A stretch of 64,000 nucleotides of DNA from Pseudomonas marginalis (GTDB taxonomy: Bacteria > Pseudomonadota > Gammaproteobacteria > Pseudomonadales > Pseudomonadaceae). Where the stretch lies: the NCBI RefSeq assembly GCF_001645105.1, contig NZ_LKEG01000036.1, forward strand, positions 318,493 to 382,492, given 5' to 3'. Below the pieces are notes generated by a model. The model saw only the letters and a program-made list of their open reading frames with translations, ran no database searches and had not been told where the DNA came from. Positions 37,437 to 46,158 of the stretch are shown one piece after another; the first letter of the stretch is position 1; each line of letters opens with the position of its first letter. Both the position numbers and the translations under genes were made by a program.

Positions 37437-40400
37437 TGGATCTTGGCCTGCCTCTTTCCCCGGCCCAGAAGCAATTGGCCGAGGCCAACCCGCAGGCGTA
37501 CCGCTGGGTGCGCATGACGCTCGCCGGCGTTGCGCCAGAGCGGGTCGAACAGCGTCTGCGTGACGCCCTGGGCCAACACGATGCGCTGCGCCTGCGCTAT
37601 CAGCGCCCGCTCGGCGCCACTGGCCTGCGCCAGCGCGTGGCCGAGCCGGGCGAGTTGCGCCTGGACTGGCACCAGGCGGGTGCCGGCACCGATGCGGCGG
37701 CCTGGCAGCGCGACGCCCAGGCCCAGTGCCTGGCGCAGCAGCCCGACCTGCTGGCCTGGTGGCGCGACGAGCAGCTATGGCTGGCGCTGCCGGCCTGCTC
37801 GCTGGACCTGCACAGCCTCGAGCAACTGCGGCGTGAGCTGCTGGGGCAGGGCGCGGCACTGGAGGCCGAGCCGATGCAGTACAGCGACTACGCCGAGTGG
37901 ATCGCCGGCCTGCAACTGGACGAGGACGCCGAGCAGGGCGCGCAGTTCTGGCGCAACCTGGCCCTGCAGGAGGTGCCGGGGCTGCGCCTGATCGAGCGCT
38001 ATGGCATGGCCAGCGGTGCCCGTGGCTGCGTGCAGCAGGCGCTGGAACCTGCACTGTGCAGTTCCGTGCAGGCACTGGCCGGGAGCGAGGCTTTGGCCAT
38101 CGAACCACTCGCCCTGGCAGCCTGGGGCGCCTTGCTCGGCCGCCTGAACGGTCAGCGCCATGCGCAGTTGGGCCTGCAGCACGACCCGCGTGACGACTAT
38201 GAGGAGCTGCAGGGCGCCTACGGGCTGTTCGAGCAAACGCTGCCCATGCAGGTGCATTTGTCCGAGCACGCCAGTTGGGTCAGTCTGGCCCGGCAGCTGG
38301 CCCGGCAACTGGAAAACGCCGTGCTCTGGCAGGAGTACCTCGGCCAGGCCGAGCTGCTGCCGGAGTGGCGTGCCAGCTATCAGGCCGGGCTGCGCGTGCA
38401 GCATCTGGCCGAGGTACAGGCGCTGCAGGCCTTGTCCTTCGACACACCGGTGGAACTGCAACTGCACTGGCTGCTGGATGAATCCGGCCAGGGCCAGTTG
38501 GCGCTGGTGTACGACACCGGGTTGTATCGCCGTGAGCAGATGCAGCTCTTGCTGCGCCGTTACGTGCACTGGATCGGCCAACTGCTGCAGGCGCCGCAAG
38601 CGCCGCTGGACGGCCTGGATACCTTGCTGGCGGAGGAGGGGCAGCCCACAGTGGCTGGCGGGGAACTGCCAACGGACGTCGATATCGTCGAGCGATTCCG
38701 TGCCCATGCGCGCCACCAGCCGCACAGTCCGGCGCTGCGCGATGGCCGGCGGCTGTTGTCCTATGCCGAGGTGGATGAACTGAGCGAACGGGTGGCCGGT
38801 AGCTTGCAGCAGGCCGGCGTTGGCCCTGACCAAGTGGTGGCGCTGCTGCTGCCGCGTGGCGCGCAGATGCTGGTCGCCATGCTTGCCTGCTTCAAGGCCG
38901 GCGCGGCCTATCTGCCGCTGGACCCGGCGCTGCCACCGCTGCGTCTGACCAGCATTCTCGAGGATGCCAAACCTGCTGTTCTGCTGCATCTGGATGAGTC
39001 GAGCCTGATCTGCGAGGTGCCCAGCCTGGCCTGGTCGGAGGCCAGCAGCGCTGCACCACTCGCCGCGCCTGTGGCCAGCGCGCCGCAGCACCTGGCCTAT
39101 GTGCTTTACACCTCGGGCACCAGCGGCAAGCCCAAGGGCGTGCAGATCGAGCAGGGGCAGCTACGCCACTACGCGAGCCAGATCACTCACGCGCTGGATT
39201 TGCCGGCAGGTGGTCATTACGGGCTGGTGTCGTCGCTGCTCGCCGACCTGGGCAATACCGTGCTGTACCCGGCGTGGCTGCAGGGGGGCTGTGTGCACCT
39301 GCTGAGCCAGGCCAGCGTCACCGATGCGCAGGCCTTCGCCGAGGAGCTGCGCGATCATCCGCTGGATGTGCTGAAGATCGTTCCATCGCACCTCGAGGCC
39401 TTGATCGGCGAGCATCCGCTGGAGGGTGTGCTGCCGCGTCAGGTGCTGGTGCTTGGCGGCGAAGCGGTGGGTGAGAGCCTGCTGGCGCGGCTGGCAGCGG
39501 CAGGGTCTGGTTGCCGCCTGTACAACCACTACGGGCCGAGCGAAACCACGGTCGGCGTGCTCTGGCGGGCCATCGACAGCGAGCAGGGGGCGAGCGGCAC
39601 GGCCCTTGACCAGGTGCTCGGCAACAACCGCATCTATCTGCTCGACGAACAACAGCGCCCCGTGCCTTGCGGGCAGGCGGGCGAGTTGTGCGTGGCCGGG
39701 GCCAGTGTCGGCCGTGGCTACCTGGGGGATGTCGGCAGTTCGGCATTCGGCCAAGACCCGCGGTCCGGCGCACGCCTGTATCGCACCGGTGATCTGGCGT
39801 TGCGCCAGGCCGATGGCGCCTTGCGCATTCTCGGGCGCAATGATCAGCAGGTGAAGATTCGCGGTTTTCGTCTGGAACTGGCGGAGGTCGAACAGGCGTT
39901 GCGCAACCTGCCGGGTGTGGAGCAGGCGGCGGTGTTGCTTGATGGTGAGCGCTTGTTGGCCTTCGTTGTGGAGGAGCCAGGGCAGAGCCGGGCCGCGGAC
40001 CTGCTGCGCGACGATTTGGCCCAACAACTGCCGGACTACATGCTGCCCGCCGGCATCTTCGCCCTGAAAGCCCTGCCGCTGACCAGCAATGGCAAACTCG
40101 ATCGGCAGGCGCTGCTGGAGCGTGCCCGGCAGCGCCTGCAAGGTGCGCGGGTGGCCCCGGTCGGCGAACTGGAAAGTGCCGTGCTGGAAATCTGGTGCCG
40201 CGTGTTGGGTGTCGAGGATCTCGGCGTGACCGACAACTTCTTCGCCACGGGCGGGCATTCCCTGGCGGCGATCAAGGTGGTGGCACTGATTCGCGAACAA
40301 TTGGGGCTCAACCCGCCAACTAATCTGCTGTTCGAGCGGCAGACCGTGCGCGAACTGGTGCAGAGCCTCGATCAGGGCGCGAATAGTGAGGGCTGGCAGG

Positions 40401-41215
40401 TACTGAACGACGTGGCCGGTGAGGCGCCGGCCTTGCTCCTGGTACATGGCGCGGAGGGTCACCTGAAAGACTACCGACCGTTGGTGGCGCAACTTGGCGA
40501 ACAGCAGGCCGTTTATGGTCTGGCGGCATTTGGCGAGGGTTGGGAAAGCAAGGATCTGGGCAGGCTGCTGCAGCGCTATGTGCAGAGCATTCCTGAGTCG
40601 CTCAAGCAGCGGCCGCTGGTGGTACTGGGCTGGTGCCTGGCTTCGCGCCTGGCGCTGCTGTTGATTGCGCACCTACAGTCAGCCGGTTTCACCATCAAGG
40701 CCTTGGCGACGGTGGATCATGATCCGCAGCGCAGCCTTGCTGGCGACGGCGACGAGGGTGGCCAGTTGCTCGCCGACTTGGTGTTCCTGTGTCGCAGCCG
40801 TTCACGGCCGCTTGGCGATACGTTGCGCGAGCGTCTGGCCCGGCAACTGGTCGATTGCGATTATGCCGAGGGGGTGACCCGCATGCTGGCCGACGCCGAG
40901 GTGCGTGAGCACCTGCAATCCCACGGCGCTGATGCCGAGTTGCAGGCTGTGATGGTGCGCTACCGGGCGATCAAGACGCGCCTTTACGAACAGACCTTAC
41001 CGGTGGTCGACGTGCCCATCTGGTTGTGGCGCAGCAATGCCCACGGTGATCTGCGCACCTCCTGGCAGGCGCACACGCGCAAGGCGCTGCATGATTGGAG
41101 CCTGGATGTCGGCCATCATGCGATCGTTGCCGAACCGCGTCTGAGTGCGGATCTGATGTCCTTGCTAGCGCCAAGCATTGCGCCGCAACACCCAGCCGAG
41201 AAGGTGTCGAACTGA
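37433..41215 (+). CDS. nonribosomal peptide synthetase 4: interface-like domain-A(Asp)-T-TE (Cys thioesterase)
   Basis: This 1260-residue terminal NRPS opens with a condensation-like domain (residues about 1-400) whose HHxxxDG motif is lost: the aligned residues are P-A-C-S-L-D-L-H near 120, so the catalytic His is Ala. This fits the non-canonical interface domain proposed to dock fused aspartyl beta-hydroxylases. The A domain (TSGTSGKPKG near 561) reads D-L-T-K-V-G-H-V-G-K, aspartate. One carrier follows (GGHS, near 943), then a thioesterase. The thioesterase nucleophile elbow is G-W-C-L-A-S, with Cys at 1068 where Ser is usual, and a late His (VGHHAIVAEP). It should load the last Asp and release the peptide. 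ATG 37433 overlaps the NRPS3 stop by four bases. Confidence 0.93.
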   Translation: MMDLGLPLSPAQKQLAEANPQAYRWVRMTLAGVAPERVEQRLRDALGQHDALRLRYQRPLGATGLRQRVAEPGELRLDWHQAGAGTDAAAWQRDAQAQCLAQQPDLLAWWRDEQLWLALPACSLDLHSLEQLRRELLGQGAALEAEPMQYSDYAEWIAGLQLDEDAEQGAQFWRNLALQEVPGLRLIERYGMASGARGCVQQALEPALCSSVQALAGSEALAIEPLALAAWGALLGRLNGQRHAQLGLQHDPRDDYEELQGAYGLFEQTLPMQVHLSEHASWVSLARQLARQLENAVLWQEYLGQAELLPEWRASYQAGLRVQHLAEVQALQALSFDTPVELQLHWLLDESGQGQLALVYDTGLYRREQMQLLLRRYVHWIGQLLQAPQAPLDGLDTLLAEEGQPTVAGGELPTDVDIVERFRAHARHQPHSPALRDGRRLLSYAEVDELSERVAGSLQQAGVGPDQVVALLLPRGAQMLVAMLACFKAGAAYLPLDPALPPLRLTSILEDAKPAVLLHLDESSLICEVPSLAWSEASSAAPLAAPVASAPQHLAYVLYTSGTSGKPKGVQIEQGQLRHYASQITHALDLPAGGHYGLVSSLLADLGNTVLYPAWLQGGCVHLLSQASVTDAQAFAEELRDHPLDVLKIVPSHLEALIGEHPLEGVLPRQVLVLGGEAVGESLLARLAAAGSGCRLYNHYGPSETTVGVLWRAIDSEQGASGTALDQVLGNNRIYLLDEQQRPVPCGQAGELCVAGASVGRGYLGDVGSSAFGQDPRSGARLYRTGDLALRQADGALRILGRNDQQVKIRGFRLELAEVEQALRNLPGVEQAAVLLDGERLLAFVVEEPGQSRAADLLRDDLAQQLPDYMLPAGIFALKALPLTSNGKLDRQALLERARQRLQGARVAPVGELESAVLEIWCRVLGVEDLGVTDNFFATGGHSLAAIKVVALIREQLGLNPPTNLLFERQTVRELVQSLDQGANSEGWQVLNDVAGEAPALLLVHGAEGHLKDYRPLVAQLGEQQAVYGLAAFGEGWESKDLGRLLQRYVQSIPESLKQRPLVVLGWCLASRLALLLIAHLQSAGFTIKALATVDHDPQRSLAGDGDEGGQLLADLVFLCRSRSRPLGDTLRERLARQLVDCDYAEGVTRMLADAEVREHLQSHGADAELQAVMVRYRAIKTRLYEQTLPVVDVPIWLWRSNAHGDLRTSWQAHTRKALHDWSLDVGHHAIVAEPRLSADLMSLLAPSIAPQHPAEKVSN

Positions 41216-42858
41216 TGATGTTATTGAAGGAACTGCTGCATGATGCGCGCTGGCGCATTTTTCTGGCGGTGCTGTGCAGTGCCTTGAGTGCGGCCAGCAG
41301 CATCGGCCTGATCGGCTATATCAACCGCAGCCTGGAGCAGGGACTGGATGACCTGAGCCAGGCGCTGGCGCTGTTCGCCGGCCTGCTGTTGCTGCTGTTC
41401 GTCAGCGGCACCCTGGCCCAGTGGCTGCTGGTGCAGATTGGCCATCGCCTGGTCTATCAGTTGCGCCTGCGTTTGGTGGGCAAGGTGTTGGGCACCGCCC
41501 TGGAGCGCATTGAGCGACTGGGCAGCCCGCGCATCTACAACGCGCTGACCAAGGATGTGACCACCGTGGCCACGGCCTTCAAGCAATTGCCGATCTCGCT
41601 GTACAACGGCTTGCTGCTGCTGGCTGGCCTGGCTTACATGGCTTGGCTGAGCCTGCCCTTCTTCGCCCTGACCCTGGCGGTGATCGCCTTCGGCGTGCTG
41701 ATAGACGTGCTGCTCGGGCGCAAGGTCAAGCGCCTGATGCAGCAGGTGCGGCAGCAGGACGACCGGTTGACCGAGCAGTTCGAGGCAACCATTAACGGTC
41801 GCTGCGAACTGGCCTTGAGCCGGGAGCGTCGGCAGATGCTGTACAACCAGCGCCTGGAGCCGATCGCGCAGGCCTCGCTGCAGGCCTCGGTACGCGCCGA
41901 TACCCTGTGGGCGATCAACCTGAACTGGACGTCGCTGCTGGTGTTCGTGTTGATCGGTACGCTGTTCTTCCTCGGTCAGGGCCTCGGGCTGCTGAGCCAG
42001 CAGGTGGTGATGGGTTACGTGTTGGCGATCATGTTCCTGCGTACGCCGATCTCGATGATCCTCGATGCCGTGCCGGCGGTGATCCGCGGCCATGTGGCCT
42101 TGCAGGCCATCGATGACCTGGCCCTGGGCGAGACGGTGCACTTCACCTTGCCGCCCAAGGCTGCCGAGCCTTTCCGTGAGTTGCGCCTGAGCAACGTGCA
42201 ATACCACTACCCCGGGCAGAGCGACGAATTCGCCTTCCAGCTGGGGCCCATCGATCTGCACGTTCGCCGTGGCGAACTGATCTTTATCGTCGGCGGCAAT
42301 GGCAGCGGCAAGTCGACCCTGGCCAAATTGCTGACCGGGCTCTACCAGCCAGGCGAGGGGACGGTCGCGCTCAATGGCGTGACGCTGGACGTCTCGAACA
42401 GCGAGTGGCACCGCGAGCATTTCGCGGCAATCTTCGCCGACTTCTATCTGTTCGCCGATGTGCTCGGTGAGAACGGCCAGCTCGATGGGCTGGAGGAGCG
42501 GGTCGATCACTATCTGCAACGCTTGGGGCTGTCGCACAAAGTCCAGTTCGTCGAGGGACGCCTGTCTACCACAGCCCTTTCACAGGGGCAGCGCAAGCGC
42601 CTGGCCCTGCTGTTGCTGATGATGGAGGGGCGCGAGGTGCTGCTGCTCGACGAATGGGCGGCGGACCAGGACCCGGTGTTCCGCCACGTGTTCTACCACG
42701 AGCTGCTGCCCGAGTTGCAGGCGGCCGGAAAAACGGTCATCGCCATCACTCACGATGACCGCTACTTCGACGTGGCCGATCGCATCTACCGGCTTGATTA
42801 CGGCCAGTTGGTGGACTATGACCACACCAGCGAGAAGCCTTTCCAGTTGGTCAGGTAG
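41215..42858 (+). CDS. siderophore/cyclic-peptide export ABC transporter (PvdE/SyrD type)
   Basis: This 547-residue fused exporter half-transporter has an N-terminal membrane domain with about six helices (residues about 10-290) and a C-terminal ATPase (Walker A GGNGSGKS near 360, an ALSQGQRKRLAL signature, then Walker B LLLDEWAADQDP). The DEWAADQDP form is typical of the PvdE/SyrD group that moves nonribosomal peptides from cytoplasm to periplasm. ATG 41215 shares a base with the NRPS4 stop (TGATG), with AAGG ten bases upstream. It is the last gene of the NRPS operon and is convergent with the reductase gene. I infer it exports the siderophore or its precursor. Confidence 0.93.
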   Translation: MMLLKELLHDARWRIFLAVLCSALSAASSIGLIGYINRSLEQGLDDLSQALALFAGLLLLLFVSGTLAQWLLVQIGHRLVYQLRLRLVGKVLGTALERIERLGSPRIYNALTKDVTTVATAFKQLPISLYNGLLLLAGLAYMAWLSLPFFALTLAVIAFGVLIDVLLGRKVKRLMQQVRQQDDRLTEQFEATINGRCELALSRERRQMLYNQRLEPIAQASLQASVRADTLWAINLNWTSLLVFVLIGTLFFLGQGLGLLSQQVVMGYVLAIMFLRTPISMILDAVPAVIRGHVALQAIDDLALGETVHFTLPPKAAEPFRELRLSNVQYHYPGQSDEFAFQLGPIDLHVRRGELIFIVGGNGSGKSTLAKLLTGLYQPGEGTVALNGVTLDVSNSEWHREHFAAIFADFYLFADVLGENGQLDGLEERVDHYLQRLGLSHKVQFVEGRLSTTALSQGQRKRLALLLLMMEGREVLLLDEWAADQDPVFRHVFYHELLPELQAAGKTVIAITHDDRYFDVADRIYRLDYGQLVDYDHTSEKPFQLVR

Positions 42859-42873
42859 CCGCTTGGAGCGGCT
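42857..42873. terminator. short hairpin between convergent genes
   Basis: A perfect 7-bp stem with a 3-base loop (AGCCGCT-TGG-AGCGGCT) covers the junction of the exporter stop and the reductase stop. There is no good T tract, so its strength as a terminator is uncertain. Confidence 0.4.
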
Positions 42874-43598
42874 TATTCGGGTACTTTGTCGCGGTCGAGT
42901 GGGCAACTGCTGCAATAGCCGATGCCGGGCAGGCGGTAGCGAATGCAGCAGATACGGCGTAACCGCTGCGGTTCGTTAGCGCCGACGTCCTTGTAGTACA
43001 CCGGGGCGAACAGCGGATTGCGCCGGCCATCGGGGCGCAGGCGGCTCTCCAGCACGGTTCTGGCCGGGGCTGCGCAATCGAACGTTGCCAATCGATGCAG
43101 TTCGATTTGGGTAGTAGCGAATTCGAAGAGGTTGCCGGCGTTGCTCCAGAACAGTCGTGGCGAGGCTTTCGAGACGCTGGCCATTACCTCGATCACCGGT
43201 TGCAGATGCCGCTCGATCAAGGCGTCGAAGCGCGCGAAGGGCGCGCTGGGTGGCAGAACGCTGCCTTCATGGGGCAGGTGCAGGCCAAGCGGCTTTCCCG
43301 TTGCCGAGAGGGTGACACCGACATCACTCAGGGCGATAGGCAACTCGCGCTGCAAGAGCAAGCTGGCCGCCACGGCGGGTGCTATGAAGCAGAAATACCA
43401 TTTCGACCAGATAGAGGTCAGCGCTATGAAATCGTCGCTGCCGTGGCGGGCTGCCAGTTCACGAATGAACTCGGCGAAATAGTCCGGCTGAAACAGTTGC
43501 GAGGCGGCAATTGCCTGCTGTTGATCACTGGCCAGTTGCAGGTTTTCCCCATAGTCCGCCAGCGGGCCGCTGAACAGCGGGGCGAGGCTGGCGATCAT
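42873..43598 (-). CDS. FhuF-type siderophore-iron reductase
   Basis: This 241-residue protein ends with the FhuF iron-sulfur motif C217-C218-x10-C229-x2-C232 (ICCIRYRLPG..YCSSCPL), which binds a [2Fe-2S] cluster. Members reduce ferric siderophores in the cytoplasm to free the iron. The central part (SIWSKWYFCFIAPAVAASLL) is also typical. The frame cannot start further upstream because an in-frame TGA lies 18 bases before ATG 43598; no ideal ribosome site is seen. It is divergent from the MbtH gene, with the Fur box between them, and convergent with the exporter. It fits the last step of iron use after import by the receptor and ABC system. Confidence 0.9.
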   Translation of the reverse strand: MIASLAPLFSGPLADYGENLQLASDQQQAIAASQLFQPDYFAEFIRELAARHGSDDFIALTSIWSKWYFCFIAPAVAASLLLQRELPIALSDVGVTLSATGKPLGLHLPHEGSVLPPSAPFARFDALIERHLQPVIEVMASVSKASPRLFWSNAGNLFEFATTQIELHRLATFDCAAPARTVLESRLRPDGRRNPLFAPVYYKDVGANEPQRLRRICCIRYRLPGIGYCSSCPLDRDKVPE

Positions 43599-43748
43599 CC
43601 TCGAGGCCCAGTGTCACCGTCAGGCGGCATTGCGCAATACGTGGTCAGGGAGGCTGTGGGTCGAGGCATAGTCAGTCGCTTGCTGTTGAGACTCGTTATC
43701 ACTGGTGGCGATCAGTATAAACAAACCGGGGGCATGCAGGCGAACTCT

Positions 43749-43780
43749 GTCTGTGACAGCAGGGGTCTGTGACAGCAGGG
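43749..43780. repeat. perfect 16-bp tandem duplication
   Basis: GTCTGTGACAGCAGGG occurs twice head-to-tail (43749-43764 and 43765-43780), about 24 bases before the Fur box. It has the look of a replication-slip duplication. It lies in the FhuF/MbtH intergenic region, which otherwise carries no gene (303 bases, 43599-43901). Confidence 0.9.
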
Positions 43781-43803
43781 CGTGTAAACGCATCACGCCA
43801 ATA

Positions 43804-43822
43804 CCTAATGATAATTATTATT
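43804..43822. promoter_or_regulatory. Fur box
   Basis: The 19 bases centred on TAATGATAATTATTAT match the Fur consensus (GATAATGATAATCATTATC) at 15 positions, the best match in the window. The site lies 80 bases before the MbtH gene and about 206 bases from the divergent reductase gene, so it probably gives iron repression of MbtH-aminotransferase and perhaps of the reductase. Confidence 0.85.
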
Positions 43823-43901
43823 AACTGTATTATCCTACGGCCGCTCGCATGCGAAGCTTACCCTACGAGCACTCGCACCTTCAGTGGAAACGGAGTGGAA
43901 C

Positions 43902-44117
43902 ATGAGTCTGGACAGTCCTGACACGCGATTTTTGGTTGTAGTCAACTTCGAGGAGCAGTATTCCCTCTGGCCGGATTACAAGGAGATACCCCAAGGCTGG
44001 CGCGCGGCCGGCAAGCAGGGCAGCAAGGATGAGTGCCTGGCCTATATCGAGTCGGCCTGGACTGACATGCGGCCTTTGAGCTTGCGTCAAGCCATGCAGC
44101 CCCAGGATCGCGGCTGA
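43902..44117 (+). CDS. MbtH-like protein
   Basis: This 71-residue protein has the family core [10 protein letters not shown], then PQGWRAAGK and a [10 protein letters not shown] tail. MbtH-like proteins bind A domains and support their folding and adenylation activity. ATG 43902 has GGAG six bases upstream and starts the protein at [10 protein letters not shown]; an in-frame GTG at 43884 is less likely. It is downstream of the Fur box and 166 bases ahead of the aminotransferase. It most likely serves the four NRPSs encoded upstream. Confidence 0.95.
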   Translation: MSLDSPDTRFLVVVNFEEQYSLWPDYKEIPQGWRAAGKQGSKDECLAYIESAWTDMRPLSLRQAMQPQDRG

Positions 44118-44283
44118 TGCCTTGCGCACCCATTGAGCTGGTCATGGCCTTGCAGGTGACGTTGCCCGGTAGCCGATAGCAGCAACTTGGAATCGCCTGA
44201 GTTGGCTGGTCGTTCGCGGCATGACGCACGTTCCGGCAGCGTCGTCAGATAACGCGCTATCCGCGCGACACGAGGATGCACTC

Positions 44284-45696
44284 ATGAATGCAATCACCCC
44301 GATCACCAACACCGCGCTCGAACTCCAGTACCGGCACACCGGGCTAAGCCAGCGCTACTGCCTGGACAGCACGCCGGCATTGCAGCGGCAAATGCAGCGT
44401 GAGTCGAATGCGCGCAGCTACCCACGGCGCATACCGCTGGAGCTCAAGCGGGCGCAGGGGGTGTACGTTGAGGACTCGCGGGGGCAGGTGTACATCGATT
44501 GCCTGGCCGGTGCCGGTACCCTGGCGTTGGGGCACAATCACCCGGTGACCGTGGAGGCGATCCAGAAGACCCTGGCCTCGGGCATACCGCTACATGCCCT
44601 CGATCTGAGTACGCCGATCAAGGATGCCTTCGTAGAGACGATTTTCGATCTGCTGCCTGGCGACTTCGCCAAGGACGCGCGCATCCAGTTCTGTGGCCCC
44701 ACGGGGGCGGACGCAGTGGAGGCGGCGCTCAAGCTGTCGCGCACGGCAACCGGGCGGCAGAGCATCCTGGCGTTCCATGGTGCCTATCACGGTATGACCC
44801 TTGGCACGCTGTCTGTGAGCGGCAACCTGGGGCCGAAAAATGCCTTGGGTGGGCTGCTGGCGGGGGTGCAATTCTTGCCGTATCCACATGACTACCGTTG
44901 CCCGTTCGGCCTGCGCGGCGAGCAGGCGATCGACGCCAGCCTGCATTACATCCGCCACCTGCTCGCCGACCCGGAAAGCGGCGTGACCCAGCCGGCGGCC
45001 ATGATCCTGGAAACGGTACAGGGCGAGGGCGGGGTGATTTCCGCCCCTGATCGCTGGCTGCAAGGGTTGCGGGCGATCACGCGTGAGCACAGTGTTCCCC
45101 TGATTCTCGACGAGATCCAATGCGGTATCGGGCGCACCGGCGATCTGTTTGCCTTTGAGCGCAGCGCCATCACCCCTGATGTGGTGACGCTGTCGAAGGC
45201 CATTGGCGGTGGTCTGCCGCTGTCGGTGGTGGTCTACCGGGGCGAGTTGGATCAATGGCAGCCCGGTGCCCATGCCGGCACTTTCCGAGGTAATCAACTG
45301 GCCATGGCCGCTGGCGATGCCACCTTGCGCTTCATTCAGCGCGAAGGGATCTGCAGCCATGTGCGCAACGTCGGAGCACGCTTGCAGACACTGCTGCACG
45401 GGCTGCAGGCCGAGTTCGACTGGATCGGCGACGTGCGCGGCCGTGGTCTGATGCTGGGTATGGAGATCATCGATCCTGCCAGCCAGGATGCCCTGGGCCA
45501 GCCCGCTGCCGATGGCGAGCGGGCGCGCAAGCTACAACGTGCTTGTCTGGAACGTGGCCTGATCGTCGAGCTGGGCGGCCGGCACGGCGCAACCGTTCGC
45601 TTCCTGCCGCCGCTGATCATCAGCGAAGCGGAGGTCGATTTGGTTGGGCAGATTCTCTACCAGGCGTCGCAAAACGTGGAGATCGTCTGTGCATAG
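44284..45696 (+). CDS. diaminobutyrate-2-oxoglutarate aminotransferase (PvdH/Dat type)
   Basis: This 470-residue class III PLP aminotransferase makes L-2,4-diaminobutyrate from aspartate semialdehyde and glutamate. Markers are the PLP-binding region CGPTGADAVEAALKLSR, LILDEIQCGIGRTG, and the Schiff-base lysine near 305 (TLSKAIGGGLP). Its length is that of PvdH. ATG 44284 has GAGG eight bases upstream; the frame is open back to 44221. The product is the substrate predicted for module 2 (first A domain of NRPS2, code DIWELTADDK), so gene and code support each other. It is the last gene of the siderophore locus. Confidence 0.94.
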   Translation: MNAITPITNTALELQYRHTGLSQRYCLDSTPALQRQMQRESNARSYPRRIPLELKRAQGVYVEDSRGQVYIDCLAGAGTLALGHNHPVTVEAIQKTLASGIPLHALDLSTPIKDAFVETIFDLLPGDFAKDARIQFCGPTGADAVEAALKLSRTATGRQSILAFHGAYHGMTLGTLSVSGNLGPKNALGGLLAGVQFLPYPHDYRCPFGLRGEQAIDASLHYIRHLLADPESGVTQPAAMILETVQGEGGVISAPDRWLQGLRAITREHSVPLILDEIQCGIGRTGDLFAFERSAITPDVVTLSKAIGGGLPLSVVVYRGELDQWQPGAHAGTFRGNQLAMAAGDATLRFIQREGICSHVRNVGARLQTLLHGLQAEFDWIGDVRGRGLMLGMEIIDPASQDALGQPAADGERARKLQRACLERGLIVELGGRHGATVRFLPPLIISEAEVDLVGQILYQASQNVEIVCA

Positions 45697-46158
45697 TCCT
45701 TATTGTGTGATTTCTCAGAAAGGTCGCGGAAATTAGACAATGCGCACCAGCGGGGCTTTCTCACAGCGTATTTTGACTGGCTTGAACACGGCGCTGATTG
45801 CGTTGATCGCATCCGCAGCCTTGTTCATTAGCGGGTTCAAGAACAATACAAAGCTAGGGGAGGCGCCCCCCAGTGAAAGCGAAGGCAGGGGTGCCCACAG
45901 AATGGCGCTTCGGGTATCCGCCGGAATGCCACGGCACTTCGCGAAGCGTGACCATGATTGGCTGATCGCCCAGGCACGCAACCTCTTTCACGTTATGGCT
46001 GCCTGACGCCAAGCCTGAGTGAGGGCGCCAGGTTCACGCCGACGGCGTGGGCCGTCACTCACGCATGGCGATTTCTGACAGAAAACCAAAATTGAACTGG
46101 GTGGCTTTCAGTGTACTTACAGACTGCTAGTAGATGGAGGTTAGGGGGCTCTCGATAG
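45697..46158. other. intergenic stretch without a supportable gene
   Basis: These 462 bases separate the siderophore locus from the oxidoreductase gene. Short open frames on both strands (for example 45740-46006) have no family features, no clear ribosome site and no conserved look. I see no strong terminator. Confidence 0.5.

Noticed and set aside
45740..46006. 88-codon open frame after the aminotransferase gene with a hydrophobic N-terminal segment
   Set aside because: No ribosome site, no family likeness, and the second half reads as low-quality coding; kept only as intergenic sequence.
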